64,000 nt of DNA from an uncultured Thermomicrobiaceae bacterium (GTDB lineage Bacteria; Chloroflexota; Chloroflexia; Thermomicrobiales; Thermomicrobiaceae): contig CALKCJ010000005.1 in assembly GCA_938082375.1 (NCBI GenBank), forward strand, positions 34,673 to 98,672, given 5' to 3'. Both the position numbers and the translations under genes were made by a program. Below are positions 7,486-16,226 of the stretch, piece after piece. The notes under the pieces are model-generated. The model had not been told where the DNA came from, searched no databases, and was given only the letters and a program-made list of their open reading frames with translations. Position 1 is the stretch's first letter. Every line of letters starts with the position of its first letter.

Positions 7486-9741
7486 AGCCGCAGGCCATCC
7501 CAGGCATCGCGCCGCTCGAGGAACCAGGCCAGGGCCACGCGAAGGTTGTGGTGCTCGCGCTCCAGCCGGGCGAACCAGACAATCTGCTCCGGCCCGCGCA
7601 GCGTGGGCTCCGCCTCTTCAGCCAGGGCTAGGTAGCAGGCCGCATGCCGCGCGCGCAGCGCCTCGACCTCGCCGGCCTCCGCCAGCCGCTCGGCGGCGTA
7701 CTGGCGCACCGTCTCCAGCAGCCGGTAGCGCCCGTCCGGGTCGCTCGCGTCGGTGACGACGAGCGACTTCTCGACCAGTTGGAACAGGAGATCCCAGACC
7801 TGCTCGCGCTGGAGGCCCGAACCGGGCACGACCGACTCGATCGCGGCGAGCGTGCCACCGCCAGCGAAGACCGCCAGCCGGCGCAGGAGCGCTCGCTCCG
7901 GCTCCGACAGGAGCGCGTAGCTCCTGTCCAGGGTCGCCCGCAGGGTGCACTGCCGGGGGCTAGCCGTCCGGCTCGCGCTGGCCAGGAGCCGCAGCGGGTC
8001 ACCGAGCGCCGCGGCCAGTTGCTCCAGCGTCAGCGCCGAGAGGCGCGCGGCGGCCAGCTCGATCGCCAGCGGCAACCCCTCCAGTCTCCAGCAGATCTCG
8101 GCGACCAGAGGCACGCGCTGCTCGGTGAGGGTGAAGTCGGGCTGTACCAGGACGGCGCGCTCGCAGAAGAGGCGCACCGCCTCGCTAGGATAGAGCTCCT
8201 CGCTCGAGGGGAAGCGGTCGCAGGGCACTCATGTGCGCAATCCAGCAGACCTAGAGCTCCTCGCTCGAGGGGAAGCGGTGCAGATCTGGCAACTCCAGCG
8301 GGGGCACCCGCCAGACCCGCTCCCCTGGTACGCGCAGCGGCTCGCGGCTGGTGGCCAGGATCTGCACGCCAGGGCAGCCGGCCAGCACGACCGTCGCGAA
8401 TTGAGCGCACGCGTCGATCAGGTGCTCGCAGTTGTCCAGCAGGAGCAGCAGCCGCCGGCTGCGCAGCGCCTCGACCAAGCTCGTCGTCGGCGACCGTCCG
8501 GGTTCGGGCTCGACGCCGAGCGCCGCCGCGACGGTCTCCGGGACGACGGCCGGGTCGGTGAGTGCGCCGAGCTCGACCAGCCACACGCCATCCGGGTAGA
8601 CCGCCACCAGCTCCGACGCGACCGCGAGCGCGAGGCGGGTCTTGCCATAGCCGCCGACCCCGGTCAGCGTGAGCAGACAAGCCGGCGCGGGGTCGACCAG
8701 CAACTCGGCGATTGCCTCCTTCTCCCGCTGCCTCCCGACGAAGCTGGTGAGCTGCACGGGCAAGTTGTCTCGCCGCGGAGGCGTCGCCGGTTCTGGGGCA
8801 CTACTCGGCTCCGAGGGAGCCGGGAACGAGCCCGACAGGATCGCGAGGTACAGGCTCTGCGTCGCCGGATCCGGCGCGACGTCGAGTTCGCGCCGCAGCG
8901 TGTCGCGCAGCCGGCGGTACTGGCGCAGCGCCTGCTGGCGCCGGCCAGTGAGCGTGGAGAGGCGCATCAGACGGGCGTGGGCGTCCTCGAGCGCTGGCTC
9001 GAGTTGGACTGCTCGCTCCAGCGTCGTGATCGCCGACAGGTACTCGCCGTCCCGCTTGTGCAGGTCGGCCAGCTCGAGGAGCAGCCCCAGGAACGTCTCG
9101 CGGAGCGACTCGCGCCGCGTGGTCGTCCAGTCCTCGTCGCGCTCCTCTGGGCGCAGGTCGCCGGCATAAAGGTCGATGGCCGCCTGGTAGGCAGCGACCT
9201 CGCCGGAGCGGCGAGCGGCTGCCGTGGCCGCTTCGAACGCCTCCACGTCGATCCAAAGGGGCCCCTCAGGGTAGAGCAGCAGGCGCTCGCCGCGAGTCTG
9301 GACGAGCGCCTGCGGGGGAGCCGGTAGCGCATGGAGCACGCGCCTGGCCGCGTGGAGCGCTGAGCGTAACCGGGCCGAGGCGATCTCCGGATCTTCGTCG
9401 TGCCAGAGGAGGTCGATGACCTCATCGCGATAGAGCGCGCGTGTCGGAGAGAGCGCGAGGAGCTCGAGCACCGCGGCGGCTGCCCGCCCTCGCCAGCGCG
9501 CGCCGCTCAGCGTCGTGCTCTCCAAAGCGATCGAGAAACCGCCGAGGAGCCGGATGCGGAGCGTCGCCGGCTCGCTCGCCGGTCGCTGTGGAGGATCGCC
9601 AGGTACACCAGATGGGTCAGCGAGCCCGCGGCCAGAGCCGCCGCTGGAGCGCGCATCCAGATTGGCGGCCGCCTCCCCGGCTGGACGCTCGATCACGACC
9701 GATATCCGTGTCCCAATGGAGCATGTCCTCGTTACTGGCAT
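7470..9741 (-). pseudogene. BTAD/NB-ARC (AfsR/SARP-like) transcriptional regulator, disrupted and 3'-truncated
   Basis: The upstream part (9741-8251) encodes an OmpR-like DNA-binding segment (LRIRLLGGFSIAL), a BTAD helical domain (VEAFEAATAAARRSGEV through QALRQYRRLRDTLRREL) and an NB-ARC ATPase with P-loop GVGGYGKTRLA and Walker B LLLLDNCEHL. It ends at a TAG at 8251-8253 after RFPSSEEL. The continuation YPSEAVRLFCERAVL and onward is read from 8228 in another frame after a 61-bp duplication. The frame then runs through NLRVALAWFLERRDAWDGLRLAGAL and passes without a stop into a DUF2520 gene, so the C-terminal repeat domain is lost. The start near 9741 is uncertain, and residues before LRIRLLGG are not conserved-looking. 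Confidence 0.8.
8191..8279. repeat. 28-bp direct repeat flanking a 33-bp spacer, inside the regulator pseudogene
   Basis: The 28 bases at 8191-8218 (beginning tagagctcctcgctcg) recur exactly at 8252-8279, an offset of 61 bp, with 33 unrelated-looking bases between. Each copy encodes the regulator peptide RFPSSEEL on the minus strand. Removing one copy plus the spacer restores a single open frame reading LHRFPSSEELYPSEAVRLF. The insertion is therefore a 61-bp duplication-type event that adds a frameshift and a stop. No terminal inverted repeats or transposase are visible. Confidence 0.95.
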
Positions 9742-9866
9742 GATACTCACAGGCGCGGCTTCGGCCAAGAGGACGATCGTCCTGCTTCCGGGGCTCGGGC
9801 TGGAAGGAGCAGATGCGCGGGCAGCAGTGCCAGCGGGCGGCCGGTGGGCTGGCGGAGCAGGTGATC

Positions 9867-11312
9867 CTACGCCCCGCCTCGCCCCAGTGCCTGCCGGAGT
9901 GCCTGGACGAGGTCGCCGTCCTGGTCGGGCAGCACGGTGCGGGCGTCGATCAGCAGGCGCCCGCTCTCGACTCGCGGGATCACCGCCGGACGGCCGGTCC
10001 GCAGGCGGTGGGCGAGCTGGTCGAGGGTCAGGCCATGCGCGCGAGCAACCGCCTCCGGGATCGCCAGCGCGCGGCTCGGGAGGGTCTCGCCAGGCAGCGA
10101 ACCGCCCCCGACCGTCGCCTGGCTCTCGACCACTGCCAGGCCAGGCACGTGACCGAGCTGGGCGAGCCAGGACCGGCACCGCGCCTCAAGCTGGTCTTGC
10201 GGCGTGCTGATCATCCGCCACACCGGCACCTTGGCCAACGCCTCGTGGTAGAGATAGTGGCGCAGGGTCGCGGCGATACCCGCGAGGGCCGTCTTGTCGG
10301 CCCGCACTGCCCGCGCCAGTGGGTGCGCGGCCACGCGGCTCACCAACTCCCACGTGCCGGAGACGATGCCGGCCTGCGGCCCGCCCAGCAGCTTGTCGCC
10401 GGAGAAGCAGACGATGTCGACTCCGGCTGAGAGCGCCTCCCCCACCGTCGGCTCGTGGGCCAGGCCGAAGGGTGCGGTGTCGAGCAGTGCTCCGCTCCCC
10501 AGATCCTCGATCAAGAGGATGTTGTGCTGGTGGGCCAGCTCGGCCAGCTCGGCCAGCGCCGGCTGAGCGGTGAAGCCGACGATGCGGAAGTTGCTCCAGT
10601 GCACCGAGAGGATGGCCGCTGTCTCCGAGGTGATCGCGGCTGCGTAATCGCGCGTGTACGTGCGGTTGGTCGTTCCGACCTCGACGAGCCGGGCGCCACT
10701 CTGTGCCAGCACCTCCGGGATCCGGAACCCCCCGCCGATCTCGATCGCCTGGCCGCGCGAGACGATGACCTCGCGCCCGGCGCAGAGGGCGCTCAAAACG
10801 AGTAGCACCGCAGCGGCGTTGTTGTTGACGACTAGCGACGACTCGGCTCCGACCAGCAGGCGCAGCAGCCGGCTGATCTCGACCATGCGCCCACCCCGGC
10901 GCCCGCTGTCGAGCTCGAGCTCGAGTGGGGTATAGCGCGAGGCGGCCAGGGCCATCGCCTCTGCCGTCTCAGCGCTGACAGGGGCACGCCCCAGATTCGT
11001 GTGGACGATCACCCCGGTTCCGTTGATGAGCGGAGTCAGGCGTGAGCGTTCCAGTTGGTCGAGCTCTCGCCGGACTGCCTCGATGATCTGATCCGGATCG
11101 ATCTCTGCCGTGCCGCCCAGGATCGCCGCGCGGACGCGGCCGACGACCTGCTGGGCGACGTACGTGACGACCTCCTTGGGGAACCGCTCCAGGTAGCGGT
11201 CAAGCTCGGGGTAGGCCAGGATTGCGCTGATGGACGGGATCTGGCGGAGGCGCTGCTGTCGCTCCTCGTCTGTTGCTGCCTGCGGCGATGGTGCTGGGAC
11301 ACCTTCGGCCAT
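9867..11312 (-). CDS. selA: L-seryl-tRNA(Sec) selenium transferase
   Basis: PLP-dependent enzyme (481 aa) that converts seryl-tRNA(Sec) to selenocysteinyl-tRNA using selenophosphate. The N-terminal domain reads RLRQIPSISAILAYPEL. The fold-type I core has NGTGVIVHTNLGRAP, VVNNNAAAVLLVLSAL, EIGGGFRIPEV and VEVGTTNRTY. The Schiff-base lysine is Lys307 in CFSGDKLLGGPQAG, and the Asp in LLIEDLGSGAL contacts the PLP ring. Length and motifs match the family throughout. Neither selB, selD nor the Sec tRNA is in this window, so the rest of the pathway must lie elsewhere. It is preceded by tRNA-Pro and that gene's terminator. Confidence 0.95.
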   Translation of the reverse strand: MAEGVPAPSPQAATDEERQQRLRQIPSISAILAYPELDRYLERFPKEVVTYVAQQVVGRVRAAILGGTAEIDPDQIIEAVRRELDQLERSRLTPLINGTGVIVHTNLGRAPVSAETAEAMALAASRYTPLELELDSGRRGGRMVEISRLLRLLVGAESSLVVNNNAAAVLLVLSALCAGREVIVSRGQAIEIGGGFRIPEVLAQSGARLVEVGTTNRTYTRDYAAAITSETAAILSVHWSNFRIVGFTAQPALAELAELAHQHNILLIEDLGSGALLDTAPFGLAHEPTVGEALSAGVDIVCFSGDKLLGGPQAGIVSGTWELVSRVAAHPLARAVRADKTALAGIAATLRHYLYHEALAKVPVWRMISTPQDQLEARCRSWLAQLGHVPGLAVVESQATVGGGSLPGETLPSRALAIPEAVARAHGLTLDQLAHRLRTGRPAVIPRVESGRLLIDARTVLPDQDGDLVQALRQALGRGGA

Positions 11313-11403
11313 GCCGGATCGCCCCTTCCGTCACTGCCCGCCTCGGTGAGGGAGCGTGCCCACGCTCGCCCAGCCGGCATACAGTGCTCGACCAGAGCGC
11401 GTA

Positions 11404-11444
11404 CCAAGACAGAAAGCAACGGAGGACGGTACTTGCCGTCCTCC
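11404..11444 (-). terminator. Rho-independent terminator after tRNA-Pro
   Basis: On the minus strand a perfect 9-bp stem GGAGGACGG / CCGTCCTCC closes a short CAAGTA-type loop. It is followed by a T-rich run, GTTGCTTTCTGTCTTG. It lies directly 3' of the tRNA. Confidence 0.8.
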
Positions 11445-11445
11445 C

Positions 11446-11522
<77 letters not shown>

Positions 11523-11532
11523 TTGACGCAAG

Positions 11533-11562
11533 AGTATACCACGAATTCCCTGGGTCGAACAA
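11533..11562 (-). promoter_or_regulatory. Sigma-70-type promoter of tRNA-Pro
   Basis: On the minus strand, TTGTTC (11562-11557) and TATACT (11538-11533) are separated by 18 bp, placing the start a few bases upstream of the tRNA. Confidence 0.6.
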
Positions 11563-11650
11563 CGAGCGCGCGAGCCGGCCGTCAGCAGCAGCGCAAGGCG
11601 CGGGTGCTTCATCGTCCCCGCTGGTTCGCGCGGCCGCTGGCCTGGAGAGG

Positions 11651-13645
11651 CTAGAGGTGCTCGGCGAACCAGCGCAGGATGTGGTGCAGCCGCTCGACCC
11701 GGTGCTTGGGCTTGCCCGACCGCGAGAGCCCATGACTCTCGTCCGGGAAGCGAACGAACTCCACCGTGCGGCCCAGCTTCTTGAGCCAGACGAAGAGCTG
11801 CTCGGCCTGCTCGATAGGGCAGCGGTAGTCCTGCTCACTGTGCAGGATCAGGAGCGGTGTCTTCATCTGTGGCGCGTAGGTCAGCGGCGAGAGCCGCCGG
11901 TAGAGCTCCGGCTGCTCCCAGGGCGTGCCGCCGATCTCGTACTCGCCGAAGTGGAAGCCGATGTCGCTGGTACCGTAGAAGCTGGCCAGGTTGGAGACGC
12001 AGCGCTGGGTGACCGCCGCCTTGAACCGGTCGGTGTGGCCGATCACCCAGTTGGTCATGAAGCCGCCGTAGGAGCCGCCGGTGACGCCGAGCCGGTTCGA
12101 GTCGACGTAGCCTCGTTCGATCACGGCGTCGACCGCGCCCATCAGATCGGGCATGTCAGCCTCGCCCCAGGCGCCGCGCGTGCAGGAGAGAAACTGCTGA
12201 CCGTAGCCCTGGCTCCCACGCGGGTTGGTGTACAGGACGACGTAGCCCTGCGCGGCCAGGAGCTGGAACTCGTGGAAGTAGACGTTCCCGTACATCGCGT
12301 GCGGCCCACCGTGGATCTCCAGTACCAGCGGGTAGCGCACGCCGTCGCGGAAGCCGATCGGCTTGATGATCCAGGCGTGGATCGGCCGCCGGTCTTCGCT
12401 TGCGCTCGGCAACCAGACCTCCTCCGGCTCGGAGAGCTCGACGGTCGCGAAGAACCCCTCGTTCACCCGCGTCAGGCGCCGCTCGCCGGAGCCATCGGCC
12501 GAGCAGACGATAATGTCGCAGGGGTTCAACGGCTCGGAGACGGTGCAGGCAATGCGCGAGCCGTCGGCGCTGAGGCTGAAGTCGAGCACCCGGCGCCGGC
12601 CACCGACGACGAGCTGCGGCTCGCCACCGTCGGTCGGGATCCGGTAGAGATGGACATTGCCCTGATCGCTCACCTGGACATAGATCCACCGTCCATCCGG
12701 CGACCAGACCGGGCCAGGGTTCGAACTGCTCGCTGTGTCGGTAAGTGCCGCGTCCTCGACCGAGCGGTCGAGCGCGGCGGTCAGGCTCGCCGGCTCCCCA
12801 CCACCGGCGGCGACTCTCCAGAGCTGGTGGTTGCGAGACGAGCCAGCGAAGGGCTCGCGGTGCCCAGTGAAGGCCAGGGCGGTGCCATCCGGCGACCAGA
12901 CCGGCTTGAAGAAGTAGGCGGCGTCGCCGGTCGCCAGCGGGCGCGGCTCGCCGCCGCTCGCCCGCACCGCCCAGATCTCGCTCACCGTGTTGTACTCGCG
13001 GTCTGGCGTCCGGTTGGAGACGAAGGCGATCTCGTGGCCGCCCGGCGACCAGGCCGGCCAGCTCTCGTCGAAGTCGCCGGACGTGACCTGCCAAGGGCGA
13101 CCGCCGTCCACCGGGACGCACCAGATGTGCGAGCGCTTGTCGTCGAGGAAGCCAGGGGTGCCGTCGGAGCGGTAGCGGATGCGGGTGATGTGGACGACGT
13201 CGGTCTCGGGCTCAGGCTTCTTCTCCGGCGGCTCGGCGGTCTCTGCCTTCGTCACCACGGCGAGCGTCGCGCTGTCAGGCGACCAGGCGAAGGAGGTCAC
13301 CGGCTCGGGAAAGCGGGTGAGCTGCTCGGCTTCGCCGCCGCCCCGGCTGATCAGCCAGACCTGATCCTTGCCTGAACGGTTGGAGAGAAACGCCAGCTGG
13401 TCACCACGGGGTGACCAGCGCGGGAAGCGATCGCGGGCGTCGGCGGTCGTGAAACGAACCGGCTCACCGCCGGCCAGGTCGACGAGCCAGATCGAGGACC
13501 GGTAGTCGTTGCGTTCCCGGTCGAGCACCGTGCGGACGTAGGCGATGCGCTGCCCATCCGGCGAGACCTGCGCGTCGCTCACCAGCACGATCTCGTAGAT
13601 GTCCTCGGGCGTCAGCCGCCGCTTGCCAGTGCGCTCTTCGGCCAT
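11651..13645 (-). CDS. S9 family prolyl oligopeptidase (acylaminoacyl-peptidase-like)
   Basis: A 664-residue serine peptidase of family S9. The N-terminal 400 residues form a WD40/TolB-like beta propeller with repeated (W)SPDG motifs such as FAWSPDSATLAVV, PAWSPGGHEIAFVSNR and PVWSPDGTALAFTGHR. The C-terminal alpha/beta hydrolase carries the nucleophile Ser in GVTGGSYGGFMTNW (around residue 523), Asp in LHSEQDYRCPIEQAE and His in RFPDESHGLSRSG. No signal peptide is seen, so it is probably cytoplasmic and acts on short peptides. It stands alone: tRNA-Pro lies downstream and a 155-bp gap upstream. The exact specificity (acyl-peptide versus dipeptidyl release) cannot be told from sequence. Confidence 0.92.
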   Translation of the reverse strand: MAEERTGKRRLTPEDIYEIVLVSDAQVSPDGQRIAYVRTVLDRERNDYRSSIWLVDLAGGEPVRFTTADARDRFPRWSPRGDQLAFLSNRSGKDQVWLISRGGGEAEQLTRFPEPVTSFAWSPDSATLAVVTKAETAEPPEKKPEPETDVVHITRIRYRSDGTPGFLDDKRSHIWCVPVDGGRPWQVTSGDFDESWPAWSPGGHEIAFVSNRTPDREYNTVSEIWAVRASGGEPRPLATGDAAYFFKPVWSPDGTALAFTGHREPFAGSSRNHQLWRVAAGGGEPASLTAALDRSVEDAALTDTASSSNPGPVWSPDGRWIYVQVSDQGNVHLYRIPTDGGEPQLVVGGRRRVLDFSLSADGSRIACTVSEPLNPCDIIVCSADGSGERRLTRVNEGFFATVELSEPEEVWLPSASEDRRPIHAWIIKPIGFRDGVRYPLVLEIHGGPHAMYGNVYFHEFQLLAAQGYVVLYTNPRGSQGYGQQFLSCTRGAWGEADMPDLMGAVDAVIERGYVDSNRLGVTGGSYGGFMTNWVIGHTDRFKAAVTQRCVSNLASFYGTSDIGFHFGEYEIGGTPWEQPELYRRLSPLTYAPQMKTPLLILHSEQDYRCPIEQAEQLFVWLKKLGRTVEFVRFPDESHGLSRSGKPKHRVERLHHILRWFAEHL

Positions 13646-13800
13646 CGCCTTCCCTCCCTCACCCGCTCGTCGTCACCGAGATACTACCATGGACGGCGTC
13701 CCGATCGGCCCACGGGGCGCATCGACACCGGGTGCTCCCGCCTCCAGCGCAGCGATGCAGTGAGCAATCCCCGGCTCGAAGCGACGGCCACGAGGTCGGG

Positions 13801-15018
13801 TCAGCGGATCGCCTCGTCTAGCCCGCGCTGGCGCAGGACGAGCGCGCGCAGCCGGCCCAGGATCTCCTCGCGCTGGGCCTGGTAGCTCTTCTCGTCGATC
13901 TCCCCGGCCGCCCGCTGCTCGTCCAGCCGGTTGAGCGCTGCCGCAAGCTCGAGCCGCTCGTCCCCCGGCACCGGCTCACCCGCGGGCGAGCCCTCTTCCG
14001 GCTCCACGCCGGCCTCTCCCGGCGCTGACTCAGTCGAGGCCCGCCGCTGCTTCACGATCTGATAGGTGAGCACGCTAGCGGTGATCAGCCCGATTCCGGC
14101 CACGACAGCAGCGATGAGCGTCCCGAGCGGCAGGTCGAGCAGCCCGCCGCCAGCGCGCGGCAGCTTCGAGACCTGCACCGTCATCCGGTCTCCGACCACC
14201 GGCCCGTCGATCGAGAAGACGCGGTACGAGACGCCGCTTACCTCGACCGTCCCACTGTCGAGCAGCGAGCGCGAGCTGAGCTCGTACGTCCCCTCCCGCA
14301 CGAGCACACGCAGCGTGCCGGTCGGCATCGCGGTGCCGATCGTCAGCGTCGCGCGCGTCCCGGAGTAGGGCACGCTGTAGCCGAGCACGACGTTGTGCGT
14401 CCCTGGCGGCAACGGCCCGGTCGTCACCAGGGTGCCGTCCGCCTCGAGCCGCGGCTGGCCGTAGTCGAAGCCGGGCTGCGGGCTGATCTCTAGCGCGCCT
14501 TCCGGCAGCGGCAGCCGCAGCACCGTGCCGTCCGGCCCGCCCAAGTAGGTGCGGTCGCTCTGGTTGTTGACGATCACGATGTCCATGATGTCGATGGCCT
14601 TCAGCTCCGGCGCCGCGCCCGCGACGACCAGCGAGCGCGAGCCGATGCTGACGACGCCGGGGTCGGTCGTGGTCTCGTAGACCGCCACTTCGACCTCAGC
14701 GTTCGGGTTCTGGGTGAGCTGGATCATCGAGCTGGAGTACTCGACGCCCTGGTAGGTGACAAACGCCAAGTACGCCTCGCCTTCGGCGACCGGGAGGTCC
14801 GCGAACGTGAACCGGCCGTCGGCGCCGACGGTCGTAGTGTACTCCTGGGCCAGCTCCATCCCGCGGAAGCGCCGCAGCGTCACGGTCAGCCCCTCCACGC
14901 TCCCGCCGCCCGCGGTGCCGTTGCGCACCACACCGCTGATCGTCCCGCTCTCGGCCGCGGCGACCGGCCAGGGCAGCAGGCTGAGCGCGAACAGCACGAG
15001 GACGAGTATCCGACGCAT
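13801..15018 (-). CDS. Secreted, membrane-anchored carboxypeptidase-regulatory-like domain protein
   Basis: The 405-residue protein starts with a signal peptide (MRRILVLVLFALSLLPWPVAAAES). A CarboxypepD_reg-like beta domain follows: SGTISGVVRNGTAGGGSVEG with TVGADGRFTFADLPVAEGEAY. A middle beta-rich extracellular part leads to one transmembrane helix near residue 315 (LGTLIAAVVAGIGLITASVLTYQIVKQRR). The cytoplasmic tail ends in a short helical segment, LAAALNRLDEQRAAGEIDEKSYQAQREEI, that resembles SHOCT/CcmH-type small domains. It is probably a cell-surface sensor or structural protein with a cytoplasmic helical hook. No operon partner is adjacent, and its function is unknown. Confidence 0.7.
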   Translation of the reverse strand: MRRILVLVLFALSLLPWPVAAAESGTISGVVRNGTAGGGSVEGLTVTLRRFRGMELAQEYTTTVGADGRFTFADLPVAEGEAYLAFVTYQGVEYSSSMIQLTQNPNAEVEVAVYETTTDPGVVSIGSRSLVVAGAAPELKAIDIMDIVIVNNQSDRTYLGGPDGTVLRLPLPEGALEISPQPGFDYGQPRLEADGTLVTTGPLPPGTHNVVLGYSVPYSGTRATLTIGTAMPTGTLRVLVREGTYELSSRSLLDSGTVEVSGVSYRVFSIDGPVVGDRMTVQVSKLPRAGGGLLDLPLGTLIAAVVAGIGLITASVLTYQIVKQRRASTESAPGEAGVEPEEGSPAGEPVPGDERLELAAALNRLDEQRAAGEIDEKSYQAQREEILGRLRALVLRQRGLDEAIR

Positions 15019-15195
15019 CGACGAGCCGTGTCTCCCTCACGCGACACCGCGGCGCCTCTGGCGCGCCGACCCCCAGTAGTGTAGCAGGGTCGCGCGGGAT
15101 CGATCCCCGCACCGGCGCCGCGAGCGTGTTACGCCGCGATGGCTCGCTTCGAAGGTCAGAACTGCCTGCGTCAGGGAGCGTCTCTACCCGCCGCC

Positions 15196-15876
15196 TCACG
15201 TCGAGCGCTCGGCCAGCCACTGGTCGAGCGGTGGCACCCGCGGGTCGACTTGTCGGAGATCGTAGTAGGGGATCGCCGGCCGGTACACCTCGAAGATCCG
15301 GCGTAGTTCACCGACCGGCTCCTCGTGCAGGTCGACGCGCAGATCGACCCGGGCGAAGTCCTTCCGGTCGTAGACGACCAGCGCCGCCGAGCGCTGCCCT
15401 TCGGGTTGCCCGCCGGCATCACGCCCCGCCTCGATGCTCCTGAGCAGTCGCTCCTCGAGGTCGAGCTCGGGATCGGCCAAATAGGCTCGCTCCATCGCGT
15501 CGATCACCTGCTCGCCAGCGATCGCGTTACCCAGCACGACGTACCCGTCGCCGATGCGGTGGCCGCACCAGGGGCGGTTCATGGCGCCGGTTCGCGCCGC
15601 GGCGAAGCCGTCGTCGTCGACGACCCCGAGCTGGCGATACTCGTGGTAGGGGTCGGCCCGCACCAACTCCTCGACGACTGCAGGTGCCTTGTAGCCGATC
15701 TCGAGGAACCTCAGCGCGGTATGGCCGAGCCGCTGGTCTGCGACCGCCATGATCGCGACGGCTCCCAGCCGTGCGCGCACGAACGGCACACGCACCCCGA
15801 CGGCGTGAGAGTGGGTCGCGGTGGCGATTCCGAGCATTCCGGTACGGGCGCACCGGCCGATAACCGTGAACGTCAT
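15196..15876 (-). CDS. DUF1028 domain protein (Ntn-hydrolase-like)
   Basis: A 226-residue protein whose N-terminus MTFTVIGRCARTGMLGIATATHSHAVGVRVPF is the signature of the DUF1028 family, which has an Ntn-hydrolase fold. Further family landmarks are TALRFLEIGYKAPAVVEELV, the RQLGVVDDDGFAAARTG block and GNAIAGEQVIDAMERAY. Family members are thought to be amidases or ureidohydrolase-like enzymes, but no substrate is firmly established. The C-terminal region (EEPVGELRRIFEVY) is the usual extension of full-length members. The gene is monocistronic here, with DUF1028-typical length and no defects. Confidence 0.88.
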   Translation of the reverse strand: MTFTVIGRCARTGMLGIATATHSHAVGVRVPFVRARLGAVAIMAVADQRLGHTALRFLEIGYKAPAVVEELVRADPYHEYRQLGVVDDDGFAAARTGAMNRPWCGHRIGDGYVVLGNAIAGEQVIDAMERAYLADPELDLEERLLRSIEAGRDAGGQPEGQRSAALVVYDRKDFARVDLRVDLHEEPVGELRRIFEVYRPAIPYYDLRQVDPRVPPLDQWLAERST

Positions 15877-16226
15877 GGATACCTCCTCTGGCTACGGGCT
15901 GTACTGGACGACATCGTAAGACAACCAACCGATGAAGGCGAGATGAAAGCACAGCCGCGAGATGTTGCGGTTGTGGAGGCGACGAGAGCGCTCACCTGGT
16001 TCGTCAGCCGTTCACCCGGTCGGAGTCCGTGGGCGGCTTTGCCGCTGGGGCGGGTTCAGGCCTGCTGACCGGGTCCATCTCCTCGACGTTCTGGTCGGGG
16101 CGGACCATTGGCGCTATGCTGGGAAGCCTAAGCGTGCTCAGCGCACGCCCGATCGTGGCGGCTAGGCAAGATCTCGGCATCGAGGTCGGTGCCGAGCGAC
16201 GCCGGGTTGCCCGCTCGCGTCGCCTG
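15877..16226. other. Intergenic region without a convincing gene
   Basis: About 350 bp between the DUF1028 gene start and the glcF 3' end. A plus-strand stretch from 16029 reads GGFAAGAGSGLLTGSISSTF, followed by a glycine-rich, weakly hydrophobic sequence that could be a remnant of a small membrane protein. It runs antisense into glcF and has no clear ribosome-binding site. I see no repeat or clear terminator. Confidence 0.4.
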
